A DNA stretch of 11,545 nt, taken from NCBI GenBank assembly GCA_945860255.1, contig CAMAQI010000064.1:1-11545 (forward strand), written 5' to 3'. Source of the stretch: Methylacidiphilum caldifontis (GTDB lineage Bacteria; Verrucomicrobiota; Verrucomicrobiia; Methylacidiphilales; CAMAQI01). Shown one piece after another: positions 1-6,338 of this stretch; the first letter of the stretch is position 1; each line of letters starts with the position of its first letter. Under the pieces are notes generated by a model. That model was not told the DNA's origin. It was given only the letters and a program-made list of their open reading frames with translations, and made no database searches. Position numbers and translations under genes: made by a program.

Positions 1-146
1 TTTCCGTTTCGGTCGATAGGCATAACTCTCGTCATGAAAGTCCGCCTCAAAGATTGGCTCTATCACGATCATCATCGCTGTCTGGATCACTCGGTCCTTC
101 ACCGTCGGTATTCCGAGCGGTCTTTGCTTTCCATCTGCTTTGGGAA
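1..146 (-). pseudogene. Group II intron reverse transcriptase fragment (N-truncated, runs off window)
   Basis: Read on the minus strand, this stretch is open throughout and encodes the RT1-RT2 region of a group II intron-encoded (LtrA-like) reverse transcriptase. It begins IPKADGKQRPLGIPTVKDR and continues through an EPIFEADF segment to SYAYRPKRK. These are hallmark motifs of the family's finger domain. Everything N-terminal of IPK is missing because the IS21 element starts there. The remainder, including the YxDD active site, would lie beyond position 1 and cannot be seen. It is a different RT from the fragment at 2738-2953, because both contain the F..xSYxYR motif with different residues. 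The truncated start means it is very unlikely to be functional here. Confidence 0.85.
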
Positions 147-193
147 TGTCCAACGACAATTAGATTTGCGTTCTGACGTCAATTAAAAGTGAG
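147..193 (+). repeat. IS21 left end: terminal repeat L1 plus internal repeat L2
   Basis: L1 is the terminal repeat at 147-162, with its core ACGACAATTA starting at 153. L2 (ACGTCAATTAAAAGTGAG) occupies 176-193, 23 bp after the L1 core. The right end shows the same pair in mirror image with the same spacing. Multiple transposase-binding repeats at each end are a known IS21-family trait, so these are the likely IstA binding sites. Confidence 0.75.
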
Positions 194-209
194 TGTTCCT
201 GTAGGAACA
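194..209 (+). other. Small hairpin in the istA leader
   Basis: TGTTCC-TGTA-GGAACA forms a 6-bp stem with a 4-nt loop, followed by TTTT. It lies between the IS left-end repeats and the stronger terminator-like hairpin at 234-263. It could be a minor terminator or part of a structured leader. No function is shown by the sequence. Confidence 0.4.
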
Positions 210-233
210 TTTTGAGGTGATTGAGACCCGTTT

Positions 234-263
234 AAAAAGCGAAGCCGTCAGGCTTCGCTTTTT
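234..263 (+). terminator. Strong rho-independent-type terminator upstream of istA
   Basis: This is a perfect 13-bp stem, AAAAAGCGAAGCC / GGCTTCGCTTTTT, with a GTCA loop. The A-run and T-run make it terminator-like in both directions. It lies inside the IS and ends 19 nt before the istA start codon. Its probable role is to stop transcription entering from the flanking DNA and activating the transposase. Any istA promoter would have to lie within the leader or read through the hairpin. Confidence 0.75.
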
Positions 264-282
264 GTGTTAATGGGCATTTCTC

Positions 283-1776
283 ATGATCACCGACCGTCAG
301 TACCAACAGCTCATAATTGGGCAGAACAAAGGATGGACCTTGAAAAAGAACGCAATGAAAGCCGGGGTGTGCGAAAATTCGGCACGCCATTATTTAAAAA
401 ACCAGAAAAAACCTTCAGAGGTAAAAAAGCCTCACACATGGAAGACCCGTCGAGATCCACTGGAGAAGGTATGGGAAAGTGACATTAAACCGCTTTTGAT
501 TCGAGAACCGAGAGTTGAAGCGGTGTCTGTAATCAGGGTTTTAGAGGACAAGTATCCGGATCAAATCTGGGAGCGACATTTGCGGACTCTCCAGCGTCGG
601 ATTCGAATCTGGCGTTGGAAGGAGGGTCCTGAGAAGGAGGTCTTTTTTCCACAGGAGCGCAAGCCTGGGATAAGCGCTCAATTGGATTGGACTCACATCA
701 AAGAGCTTCAAGTGACGATTCTGGGAAAGCTTTTGGATTGGCTCTTATTTCACTTGGTATTTCCGTATTCAAATTGGCAATGCGCGACACTTTGTCGAAG
801 TGAGTCATTTGCCTCTTTAAAAAAAGGGCTTCAAGTGGGCATGAAGCGGATGGGTAAAATTCCTCGAGATCTTTGGAGTGACTGTAGTTCGACGGCGACC
901 CATCAATTGAGTCGAAAATCTTCAGAGCGAGGCTTTAATCAAAACTATCTGGATGTGTGTGCCCATTTTGGAATGCGTCCCCATACGATAGAAGTCGGTA
1001 AGCCGAATCAAAATGGCGATGTGGAAAGTTCTAATGGACATTTGAAGCGACGGATTGATCAAGCCTTGATCATTCGAGGGAGTCGGGATTTTGAGTCCAA
1101 GGAGGCCTTCATGGATTTTGTCGAACAACTCATCGACAAGCTCAATCAAGAGGTGGAGCAAAAACGACAAGAAGAACTTGCGCTCATGAGAGATCTTCCT
1201 GTTTCCGATCTTTGCGAGTTTGAAACAACCCTCGCCCGTGTAAGTCGATCTTCGACGATCACCGTTCGACGAACGGTTTACTCTGTTCCAAGTCGTCTGA
1301 TCGGCTCTTCTTTACGGGTTCACTTGTATGAGGATCGTATCGAGGCCTTTTTTGACACGGAAAGGGTACTCCATGCGCCTCGAGGTGAAAAAGCCTACAT
1401 CGACTATCGACATCTGATGGGGACGCTTATCAAAAAGCCCGGTGCCTTTGAAAACTATCAATGGCAAGAGGCTTTATATCCACAACCCATTTTTCGATCC
1501 GCTTACGATCACATGAAACGAACCCTCGGAGATCATCGAGCCGTTCGGGAGTATTTACGGATCTTGGAGCTTTGCGTCGGCCATGGCGAGTCAACCATCG
1601 CTAATCTTATCGAAGAGATCCTCCAATCCCCAAAAGCCACTTTAAACTCTGATGAGATCTCCCAACTTCTGGGAACCTACGATCAAATGCGATCTGAATT
1701 CGGGCGAGAGCCCGATCTTATTCCCGATCTAACGCCTTATGATCAACTCCTCGAACCAGAGGCGGTGCTCCTATGA
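283..1776 (+). CDS. istA: IS21-family transposase IstA
   Basis: This is a 497-residue DDE transposase that cuts and joins the IS ends together with IstB. The N-terminal part (about 1-110) contains helical DNA-binding segments. The integrase-fold core follows, with D135 in AQLDWTH, D200 in LWSDCSSTAT and E248 in NQNGDVESSNGHLKRRI, all three in family positions. A beta-rich C-terminal domain around residues 315-365 (SSTITVRRTVYSVPSRL) matches the region seen in IstA and related Mu-type transposases. The length is normal for the family. The chosen ATG has no clear Shine-Dalgarno motif and lies just after the leader hairpin. The stop overlaps the istB start (ATGA), so the two are probably translationally coupled. 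There are no internal stops or frameshifts. Confidence 0.93.
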   Translation: MITDRQYQQLIIGQNKGWTLKKNAMKAGVCENSARHYLKNQKKPSEVKKPHTWKTRRDPLEKVWESDIKPLLIREPRVEAVSVIRVLEDKYPDQIWERHLRTLQRRIRIWRWKEGPEKEVFFPQERKPGISAQLDWTHIKELQVTILGKLLDWLLFHLVFPYSNWQCATLCRSESFASLKKGLQVGMKRMGKIPRDLWSDCSSTATHQLSRKSSERGFNQNYLDVCAHFGMRPHTIEVGKPNQNGDVESSNGHLKRRIDQALIIRGSRDFESKEAFMDFVEQLIDKLNQEVEQKRQEELALMRDLPVSDLCEFETTLARVSRSSTITVRRTVYSVPSRLIGSSLRVHLYEDRIEAFFDTERVLHAPRGEKAYIDYRHLMGTLIKKPGAFENYQWQEALYPQPIFRSAYDHMKRTLGDHRAVREYLRILELCVGHGESTIANLIEEILQSPKATLNSDEISQLLGTYDQMRSEFGREPDLIPDLTPYDQLLEPEAVLL

Positions 1777-2516
1777 AAAATAATCCTGATTCGAGCATTC
1801 TTTTGCTTAAGCGCTTTTTCCTTCACGCCGCCGCACGGCTCTATGAACCAACCCTTCAAAGAGCCCAAAAAGAGGGATGGTCTCATGAGAACTTTCTGAT
1901 GAACCTCTTGGAAAGCGAGTCGCAGGATCGACAACAAAGACGGATTGCTCAGCTGCTTAAAAAATCAGAACTGCTCGAAGGCAAAACCTTTGATTCACTT
2001 CAAAAGGAGTCGCTTTCAGTCAAAATCCAAAGACAGATCCCCTCCCTCATGCAAGGAGAGTTTGTGAAGCGAGCCGAGAACGTGATCGCCTTCGGACTCC
2101 CGGGAAGAGGCAAAACCCACTTCCTCTGTGCTCTGGGTCGAGAACTTGTTTTGCAAAAACAGTATCAAGTTCTCTTCCAACCAACTTACAAGTTGCTTTC
2201 CCGACTCCTGCGCGCTCATCACGATAATCGATTCGATCATGAACTCAAAAAACTCGACGCTTTTGATCTCATCATCTTGGACGACATAGGCTATGTCCAA
2301 CAAAGCCAAGGTGAAATGGAGGTGCTTTTTAACTTCATGGCACATCGCTATGAGCGCAAAAGTCTTATGATTAGCTCCAATCTCGCCTTCAAAGATTGGG
2401 ACAAAATCTTCAAAGATAAAATGACCACTATGGCCGCCATTGATCGAATCGTCCATCGCGCCACTATCCTTCACTTCGATGGCCCCAAAAGCCATCGTAT
2501 CCAACCCCAAACCTAA
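1773..2516 (+). CDS. istB: IS21-family helper ATPase IstB
   Basis: This 247-residue AAA+ ATPase of the IstB/DnaC-like type assembles on target DNA and directs and stimulates IstA. The N-terminal 100 residues are helical. The Walker A motif is GLPGRGKT at 108-115, with one G-to-R variation that keeps the GxxGxGKT pattern. Walker B is LIILDD at 166-171. A sensor-1-like SSN follows at 201-203, and candidate arginines lie in DRIVHRATILHFDG (225 and 229). The length is typical. Its ATG lies inside the istA stop (ATGA), giving a 4-nt overlap and coupled translation. A 78-nt hairpin lies about 70 nt downstream. The gene appears intact. Confidence 0.93.
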   Translation: MKNNPDSSILLLKRFFLHAAARLYEPTLQRAQKEGWSHENFLMNLLESESQDRQQRRIAQLLKKSELLEGKTFDSLQKESLSVKIQRQIPSLMQGEFVKRAENVIAFGLPGRGKTHFLCALGRELVLQKQYQVLFQPTYKLLSRLLRAHHDNRFDHELKKLDAFDLIILDDIGYVQQSQGEMEVLFNFMAHRYERKSLMISSNLAFKDWDKIFKDKMTTMAAIDRIVHRATILHFDGPKSHRIQPQT

Positions 2517-2586
2517 ATCCCCCAGCACCAAGTACCCCCACTCTTCGATCTTACCCATCCAAGGGTGGGGCCTTCCCACAATCGAT

Positions 2587-2664
2587 AAAGAAGAAGCCTA
2601 AAAGGGCTTGCTTCGGGAGCTCGATGACTCGCTCCCTTCGCAACCCCTTTTAGGCTTCTTCTTT
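2587..2664 (+). terminator. Long hairpin downstream of istB, inside the IS
   Basis: A perfect 20-bp outer stem (2587-2606 pairing with 2645-2664, left arm AAAGAAGAAGCCTAAAAGGG) encloses further pairing: TTGC/GCAA, then GGGAGC/GCTCCC with a 10-nt loop. The structure covers nearly all of the 78 nt. It follows the last IS gene, so transcription termination or blocking of antisense entry is the simplest role. There is only a short T-rich stretch in the right arm and no clean U-tract after it, so a processing, stability or transposition role is also possible. Confidence 0.6.
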
Positions 2665-2690
2665 GACTCCCCCATTAAACAATTGAATAA

Positions 2691-2737
2691 CTCATTTCTA
2701 ATTGTCGTTTTAACGAAAGAATAATTGTCGTTGACCA
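2691..2737 (-). repeat. IS21 right end: terminal repeat R1 plus internal repeat R2
   Basis: Reverse complemented, R1 has its core ACGACAATTA at 2722-2731 and the terminal bases run to 2737. R2 (ACGACAATTAGAAATGAG) is at 2691-2708 and matches L2 at 15 of 18 positions. The R1-R2 offset is 23 bp, identical to the left end. The last bases, CCA, give the family's terminal CA. Confidence 0.75.
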
Positions 2738-2953
2738 TTCATCCGCAATTCTTTCCCGAAGCATCTTTCTCACCCATTCGTGATCCAGATGCTCGAAAAA
2801 TCCACGGATATCCGCCTCCAGCACCCATTGATACCCTTCTTTCGCTATCGCATAGTCAAGTTCCTGCACGGCGTCATGAATTTGAACTCCTTTTCGATAG
2901 CCGTAGCTACAGGAAAGGAAATCTTGTTCGTAAGTAAGCGTCACGCCAAGCAC
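2738..2953 (-). pseudogene. Group II intron reverse transcriptase fragment (RT2-RT3 region only)
   Basis: The minus strand encodes a piece of a group II intron RT: YEQDFLSCSYGYRKG, then HDAVQELDYAIAKEG, then the RT3 motif VLEADIRGFFEHLDHEW and a final RIADE. After that E the frame enters the IS21 right end, so the C-terminal side, including YxDD, is lost. The N-terminal side (RT0-RT1) is also absent: similarity fades before YEQDF and a stop codon lies a short way upstream, close to the transposase element that starts at 2983. The fragment is therefore cut at both ends and non-functional. It is not the missing half of the RT at 1-146, since both pieces cover the same SYxYR motif. Confidence 0.85.
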
Positions 2954-2984
2954 CTTCTTGACAGAAATTTAGAAACCATGGGCC

Positions 2985-3008
2985 CCGTGTCATGATGTCT
3001 TTTGTCCC
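2985..3008 (+). repeat. 24-bp transposase-element end, copy 1
   Basis: This is the left (gene 3'-side) end of the Y1 transposase unit. It forms a perfect inverted repeat with 3982-4005 and is identical to 6263-6286 and 6306-6329. It contains the TCATGA palindrome and includes the transposase stop codon. Confidence 0.85.
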
Positions 3009-3937
3009 AGTTTTCCGGTGCGATACAAACTCATACCGTTTCTGAGGGACTTTTCATTTTTCATTTTTAACTCTTTTGCCAGCCATTTGATTGAAACACA
3101 ACTATGTGCTCTAATTTCACAAGCAAGTTTGAATTTTCCATGGAGTCCAAGTTCTTGATACTTTACCTTGTTCCTCTTTGCCCACTCTTTCAATCCCTCT
3201 TTGGCTTTTTTCTCCTCCGTCTCGCTTGCAATCCCTCTTTGCCAAATCTCCGTCGCTGGACTCTCCCCTCTTTTTTTCGCCATCGCTTTCTGAAACTTCT
3301 CTTGCAGCTTCTCCCCACCAAAGCACCAACTTCTCCTGAGTTCCTTCCAGACAGGATCCTCCTGCCTCATCTCTCCCCACTTACTCTTTATATGCTCATA
3401 AAACCGCTTCCTCGCCTTTGATTCCAAATTCTCCTGCCCGATGCTTCCCATCACCTTCTTCCACTCCATCCAATCAGGAAATTTCCCTCTCACATAACAC
3501 CCAACACTGGTCTCAGCATTGGCGACCAATTCCTCCATCGTTCTGGAAATAAAGGATCTCGCAAAATTCAAATGTATGTAATCGGCTAACGTTAATAAAT
3601 ATCCGGCTTTTCCCTCCACCAACGTCGCCTTGTACCTACCTTGAAACAACGGACCACAAAGCTTCCAACGACGATTAAAATACCGCGTATATTCTGAATT
3701 CAATAACTGCATCCCTTTGACTAATGTCTTACGACGGGTCTCAATCAATAAATGATAGTGATTAGGCATCAATGTCCACGCATGCACCTTCCACCCCGCC
3801 TTCTCACACACCTTGCCTAACCATCGCTTAAAATAATCGTAGTCCTTCTCATCCCTAAATATCTCCCCACGCGCATTCCCTCGATTCATCACGTGATACA
3901 TCGCCCCTACATATTCAACTCGTAAACTCCTTGGCAT
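2990..3937 (-). CDS. REP-associated tyrosine transposase (Y1/HUH, TnpA_REP-like)
   Basis: This is a 315-residue single-strand DNA transposase of the Y1 HUH class, related to IS200/IS605 TnpA and to the RAYT proteins of REP elements. The N-terminal catalytic domain shows YHVMNRGNARGEIF, then the HUH motif in LMPNHYHLL (H60, H62), the likely nucleophile Y83 in SEYTRYFNRRW, and GPLFQGRYKATLVEG and YIHLNFAR. The C-terminal half is basic and ends in a helix-turn-helix-like segment, VSIKWLAKELKMKNEKSLRN. I start it at MPRSLRVEY because family members begin there and because the deleted copy at 6572 preserves the same beginning. In-frame upstream starts at 3958 and 3988 are possible; 3958 has a GAGG motif close by. 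No frameshift is seen, so it may be active. Confidence 0.88.
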   Translation of the reverse strand: MPRSLRVEYVGAMYHVMNRGNARGEIFRDEKDYDYFKRWLGKVCEKAGWKVHAWTLMPNHYHLLIETRRKTLVKGMQLLNSEYTRYFNRRWKLCGPLFQGRYKATLVEGKAGYLLTLADYIHLNFARSFISRTMEELVANAETSVGCYVRGKFPDWMEWKKVMGSIGQENLESKARKRFYEHIKSKWGEMRQEDPVWKELRRSWCFGGEKLQEKFQKAMAKKRGESPATEIWQRGIASETEEKKAKEGLKEWAKRNKVKYQELGLHGKFKLACEIRAHSCVSIKWLAKELKMKNEKSLRNGMSLYRTGKLGQKTS

Positions 3938-3974
3938 CTCCACTTCATACCTATCCATCACCCTCAAGTCAATC

Positions 3975-4601
3975 TCATTTCGGGACAAAAGACATCATGA
4001 CACGGAGGCGTTTTTCCCAATCAAATTTTTGAGGTCCATCGAAACGAGGTAAATCATCAATACTCGTGGTAACAAGCAAATCTCCCCCTCCTTTTCCTAT
4101 TATTTCATGAGTCAAAATTTTATACCCTAAAGTAGAACCATTTCGAGGTAACTGGATATCACCTAAATCAATTTCTTTCTTAACCATCGGTTCTGCATTT
4201 CCTTTTTTCTTTAAAACAAAAATGGCGGGATTATCCTTTGTAGGACGTTCCTGACCGGAGGGCATTCCATAGGCGAAACTGCCATAAGATTTATCTGGAA
4301 TCCGATAATAGCCTTCCTTTTGAACATCAACATATAATCCAGCGCCCTTAATTCCAGAAATTGAAAACATGCCTGCTGAATCACTTTTACTGTGGTATTC
4401 TGAACCATCTTTAAAATATTTATCGGCAGCAGAAAAATAAATAAGAGCATTATCAATCGGCTTACCTGTTTCGTCTACAGCTTTACCCCAGAAGGAAATA
4501 CTTGATCCAAAAGCGGATTGCATACGTCCAAAATCTGTCCTCGCTAAAACCATCCACCCTAAAGCCAAAATGATCACCCCTCCCATTAACCATCTTACCA
4601 T
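3975..4601 (-). pseudogene. Membrane-anchored CarboxypepD-regulatory-like protein, 3' end replaced by transposon
   Basis: The reading frame has 208 residues: a short N-terminal membrane anchor (VRWLMGGVIILALGWMVLA, about 2-20), then a beta-sandwich domain of the carboxypeptidase-regulatory-like type (about 35-115: FWGKAVDETGKPIDNALIYF, SDSAGMFSISGIKGAGLYVD, KEGYYRIP). It is a paralogue of the gene just upstream, sharing KEGYYRIPxxSYGSxAYGxPS and TKDNPxIF. The native protein ends near residue 200 (FDWEKRLR). The last eight residues and the stop come from the transposon end at 3975-4005. By comparison with the paralogue roughly 100 C-terminal residues are missing, and they are not present on the other side of the transposon. 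GAAGTGAGG, overlapping the upstream stop, is a plausible ribosome binding site. A product may still be made, but it is truncated. Confidence 0.75.
3982..4005 (-). repeat. 24-bp transposase-element end, copy 2 (inverted)
   Basis: This is the exact reverse complement of 2985-3008. It is the gene 5'-side end of the transposase unit. Read in the frame of the interrupted neighbour, it supplies the artificial C-terminus VMMSFVPK and, a few bases on, a stop. Confidence 0.85.
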
Positions 4602-4605
4602 AACC

Positions 4606-5649
4606 TCACTTCACCTTAATCCTCTTCGCAGGATCGTATTCGAGGTTTCGGGAGCCGGAAGGATTTAGATAAGAGGTAATACTCGCAAAATGTGCTCCAG
4701 CGGTCGTAATCCTAAATTTCATCCGCGCATATCGACCATCACTAAGTTTAAGGAAGTATTCATTACGAAAATCTTGTTTCCACGGCTCCGAATCTTTAGA
4801 CATTGTAAATTCGACCACAGAACGATAACCGTCTGTAGGTGCTTTAAACTCAAAATCGCTTGTCCGTTCCACAACTCCACCACCAGTTACAGTCAATTTA
4901 AAACGCCAGTCATAAGGCTCGACCTTGTTCGGATCAAGTCCTTGATTTTGTGTCCAGCACTCCACTACTAAATCACCTCGGCTTCCCGCTGCTATCCTCC
5001 CTGATTTAAGGTCGATTAACACTGGTAAACCATTTTTTGGAACAGTTACCTCTTGTGCCACCATTACTAGCGGCTCAGTTTCTCCCATTGTTCTTAAAAT
5101 GAAGATTGTGGGATTATCTTTTGTTGGCATAGGACGATCAACACTTGAATTAGACGGAACTCCATAAGCGATCGACCCATACGACTGCTCTGGTATTCTA
5201 TAATAACCTTCTTTGGTGACATTTACATATAGACTAGCTCCATTAACTCCATTGAGTGAAAAACGGCCATTTGCATCACTTACGCTTTCATGTTTCTCTG
5301 CATCTTTTAAAGGATTATTAGCCACCGAGTAATGAATAGCAGCTCCCGCAATAGGATTATTTTTTTCGTCAACCACTTTTCCATAAAAAACAATCGACGA
5401 ACTAAACGCCTTACGCATCGCCTCGACCGCTGATTTGCGAGACTGGTCTTTCTGTGCCGAGCCAAGCCTGGAAGATCCCGCTTCTGGGGTCTTAACTGTA
5501 TTAGTGATAGGTGAGTTTGTGTTTTGTGACAATCCTGAGTGCACTGTTTGCATTAAAAATTGAGGACTAGGATGATCCCTAAACCACAATAACCAAACTA
5601 CAAATACGATAAGCAGTAATAGAGGAATAATAAGATAGTGTCGCTTCAT
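4606..5649 (-). CDS. Membrane-anchored CarboxypepD-regulatory-like domain protein
   Basis: This is a 347-residue protein with no recognised enzyme motif. A hydrophobic segment at about 5-23 (YLIIPLLLLIVFVVWLLWF), preceded by KRH and without a clear signal-peptidase site, suggests a type II membrane anchor with the rest outside the cytoplasm. A polar linker (about 30-80) leads to a transthyretin-like beta-sandwich of the CarboxypepD_reg type at about 85-165: FYGKVVDEKNNPIAGAAIHY, SDANGRFSLNGVNGASLYVN, KEGYYRIPEQSYGS. A second beta-rich part follows (200-347), ending in LEYDPAKRIKVK. Such domains usually serve folding, adhesion or scaffolding. Its ATG overlaps the stop of the upstream hydrolase remnant (ATGA), and its paralogue follows after a 4-nt gap, so the three formed one coupled operon. 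It is the only whole gene left of the three. Confidence 0.75.
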   Translation of the reverse strand: MKRHYLIIPLLLLIVFVVWLLWFRDHPSPQFLMQTVHSGLSQNTNSPITNTVKTPEAGSSRLGSAQKDQSRKSAVEAMRKAFSSSIVFYGKVVDEKNNPIAGAAIHYSVANNPLKDAEKHESVSDANGRFSLNGVNGASLYVNVTKEGYYRIPEQSYGSIAYGVPSNSSVDRPMPTKDNPTIFILRTMGETEPLVMVAQEVTVPKNGLPVLIDLKSGRIAAGSRGDLVVECWTQNQGLDPNKVEPYDWRFKLTVTGGGVVERTSDFEFKAPTDGYRSVVEFTMSKDSEPWKQDFRNEYFLKLSDGRYARMKFRITTAGAHFASITSYLNPSGSRNLEYDPAKRIKVK

Positions 5650-6260
5650 GGATTTTGTCGAATATTCAGTTTACTCAGTAATTCCCCATAAAAAAGCACC
5701 ACCTCTTGAATGCGTAGATTGAACTCAGCGCTGTGATCAGCTCCAAAACTGTAATTATCGTCCAAATTAGAACTGTCATCAATTGAGCCCCTTGTTCGTC
5801 CCTCAGCACCGACGACTTTGGTGGGAGATTGTGACACGTAAGCCATTGCTTCGTGTGGAGTCCGAACAAAACGGCCCACGCCCAATACAAACGATATTCC
5901 TAGTCTTTGTCCCGCGGCAGCATTTGGATTATAGAAGTATTGACCTGATCCAAGCGGATCATACGGTTTGAAAGAATTATTATTAAACTCCCAAGCTGTG
6001 GTGGTCGCAATATCACGGGGCAGGAAAAAACTAACGAGATTACCAGTAATGTTTTGTAATTGTCCACGATAGCCCAACGCTCTTGTGATTGAGTCTGCAT
6101 CCCCATCCGGCGTTGGTGTATCCCAATAAGTCAGATTTATCGACCCCACTCCCGGAGCCTGTGTTAACGTCATGTTTATATCATAACAGGCCGCCGGAAC
6201 CGCCGCATTTAAAAGTGCGTAATTAGCAATAAACATACCCTCCTTTAATGCTAAAGAGGA
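5646..6260 (-). pseudogene. C-terminal remnant of an alpha/beta-fold serine hydrolase-like protein
   Basis: About 200 residues of native sequence remain. The first part, MFIANYALLNAAVPAACYD, resembles the segment that follows the nucleophile elbow (GHSxGN) in a group of alpha/beta hydrolases. Near the end, FGADHSAEFNLRIQEVVLFY carries a His (coding position 5733-5735) in the usual place of the catalytic histidine. The nucleophile elbow and all upstream sequence are gone. The frame runs on through the transposon end to 6314 (MTRGPLSENWDKRHHDTG is transposon-derived) but has no natural start. The gene overlaps the next one by 4 nt (ATGA). The hydrolase assignment rests on motif memory alone. 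The complete protein may have been a large exported one. Confidence 0.6.
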
Positions 6261-6338
6261 CCCCGTGTCATGATGTCTTTTGTCCCAGTTTTCCGAAAGA
6301 GGACCCCGTGTCATGATGTCTTTTGTCCCAGTTTTCCG
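6253..6338 (+). repeat. 43-bp tandem duplication at the transposon-hydrolase junction
   Basis: Two adjacent copies (6253-6295 and 6296-6338) of a 43-bp unit start AAAGAGGACCCCGTGTCATG and end TTTTCCG. Each holds one 24-bp element end (6263-6286, 6306-6329) plus 8 bp (AAAGAGGA) that match the hydrolase flank in the first copy. The duplication therefore joins host flank and transposon end. Confidence 0.9.

Larger units (their letters stand above)
147..2737 (+). mobile_element. IS21-family insertion sequence, complete
   Basis: This 2591-bp element carries istA and istB. Its imperfect terminal inverted repeats both begin 5'-TG, as is usual in the family. The left end reads TGTCCAACGACAATTA and the right end, reverse complemented, TGGTCAACGACAATTA (14 of 16 identical). 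A second related repeat lies 23 bp further in at each end. The length is at the upper end of the usual IS21 range. Both open reading frames are intact, so the element could be active. I find no target duplication: the left flank ends GGGAA and the right flank begins TTCAT. The exact boundaries are inferred from the repeat alignment and the TG/CA ends. Confidence 0.85.
2985..4005 (-). mobile_element. REP-associated Y1 transposase unit with perfect 24-bp inverted ends
   Basis: A 1021-bp unit is bounded by perfect 24-bp inverted repeats: CCGTGTCATGATGTCTTTTG plus TCCC at 2985-3008, and its reverse complement at 3982-4005. It holds one intact transposase gene read on the minus strand, whose stop codon lies inside the left repeat. 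On the right the unit directly interrupts the last CarboxypepD-regulatory-like gene; on the left it abuts a degraded RT fragment. A second, internally deleted relative lies at about 6304-6663 in the same orientation. Confidence 0.75.

Noticed and set aside
922..1170. An 82-codon minus-strand frame inside istA
   Set aside because: Shadow of the DDE core of istA; no motif and no start signal.
2016..2579. A 187-codon open frame on the minus strand opposite istB
   Set aside because: It lies antisense to the clear IstB gene, has no recognisable motif and arises from the codon pattern of istB.
147..2953. The two RT fragments as a single group II intron split by the IS21 insertion
   Set aside because: Both fragments contain the same SYxYR region with different residues, and their order on the minus strand is wrong for one gene.
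3104..3421. A 105-codon plus-strand frame opposite the Y1 transposase
   Set aside because: Low-complexity Leu/Pro/Phe-rich translation typical of an antisense shadow.
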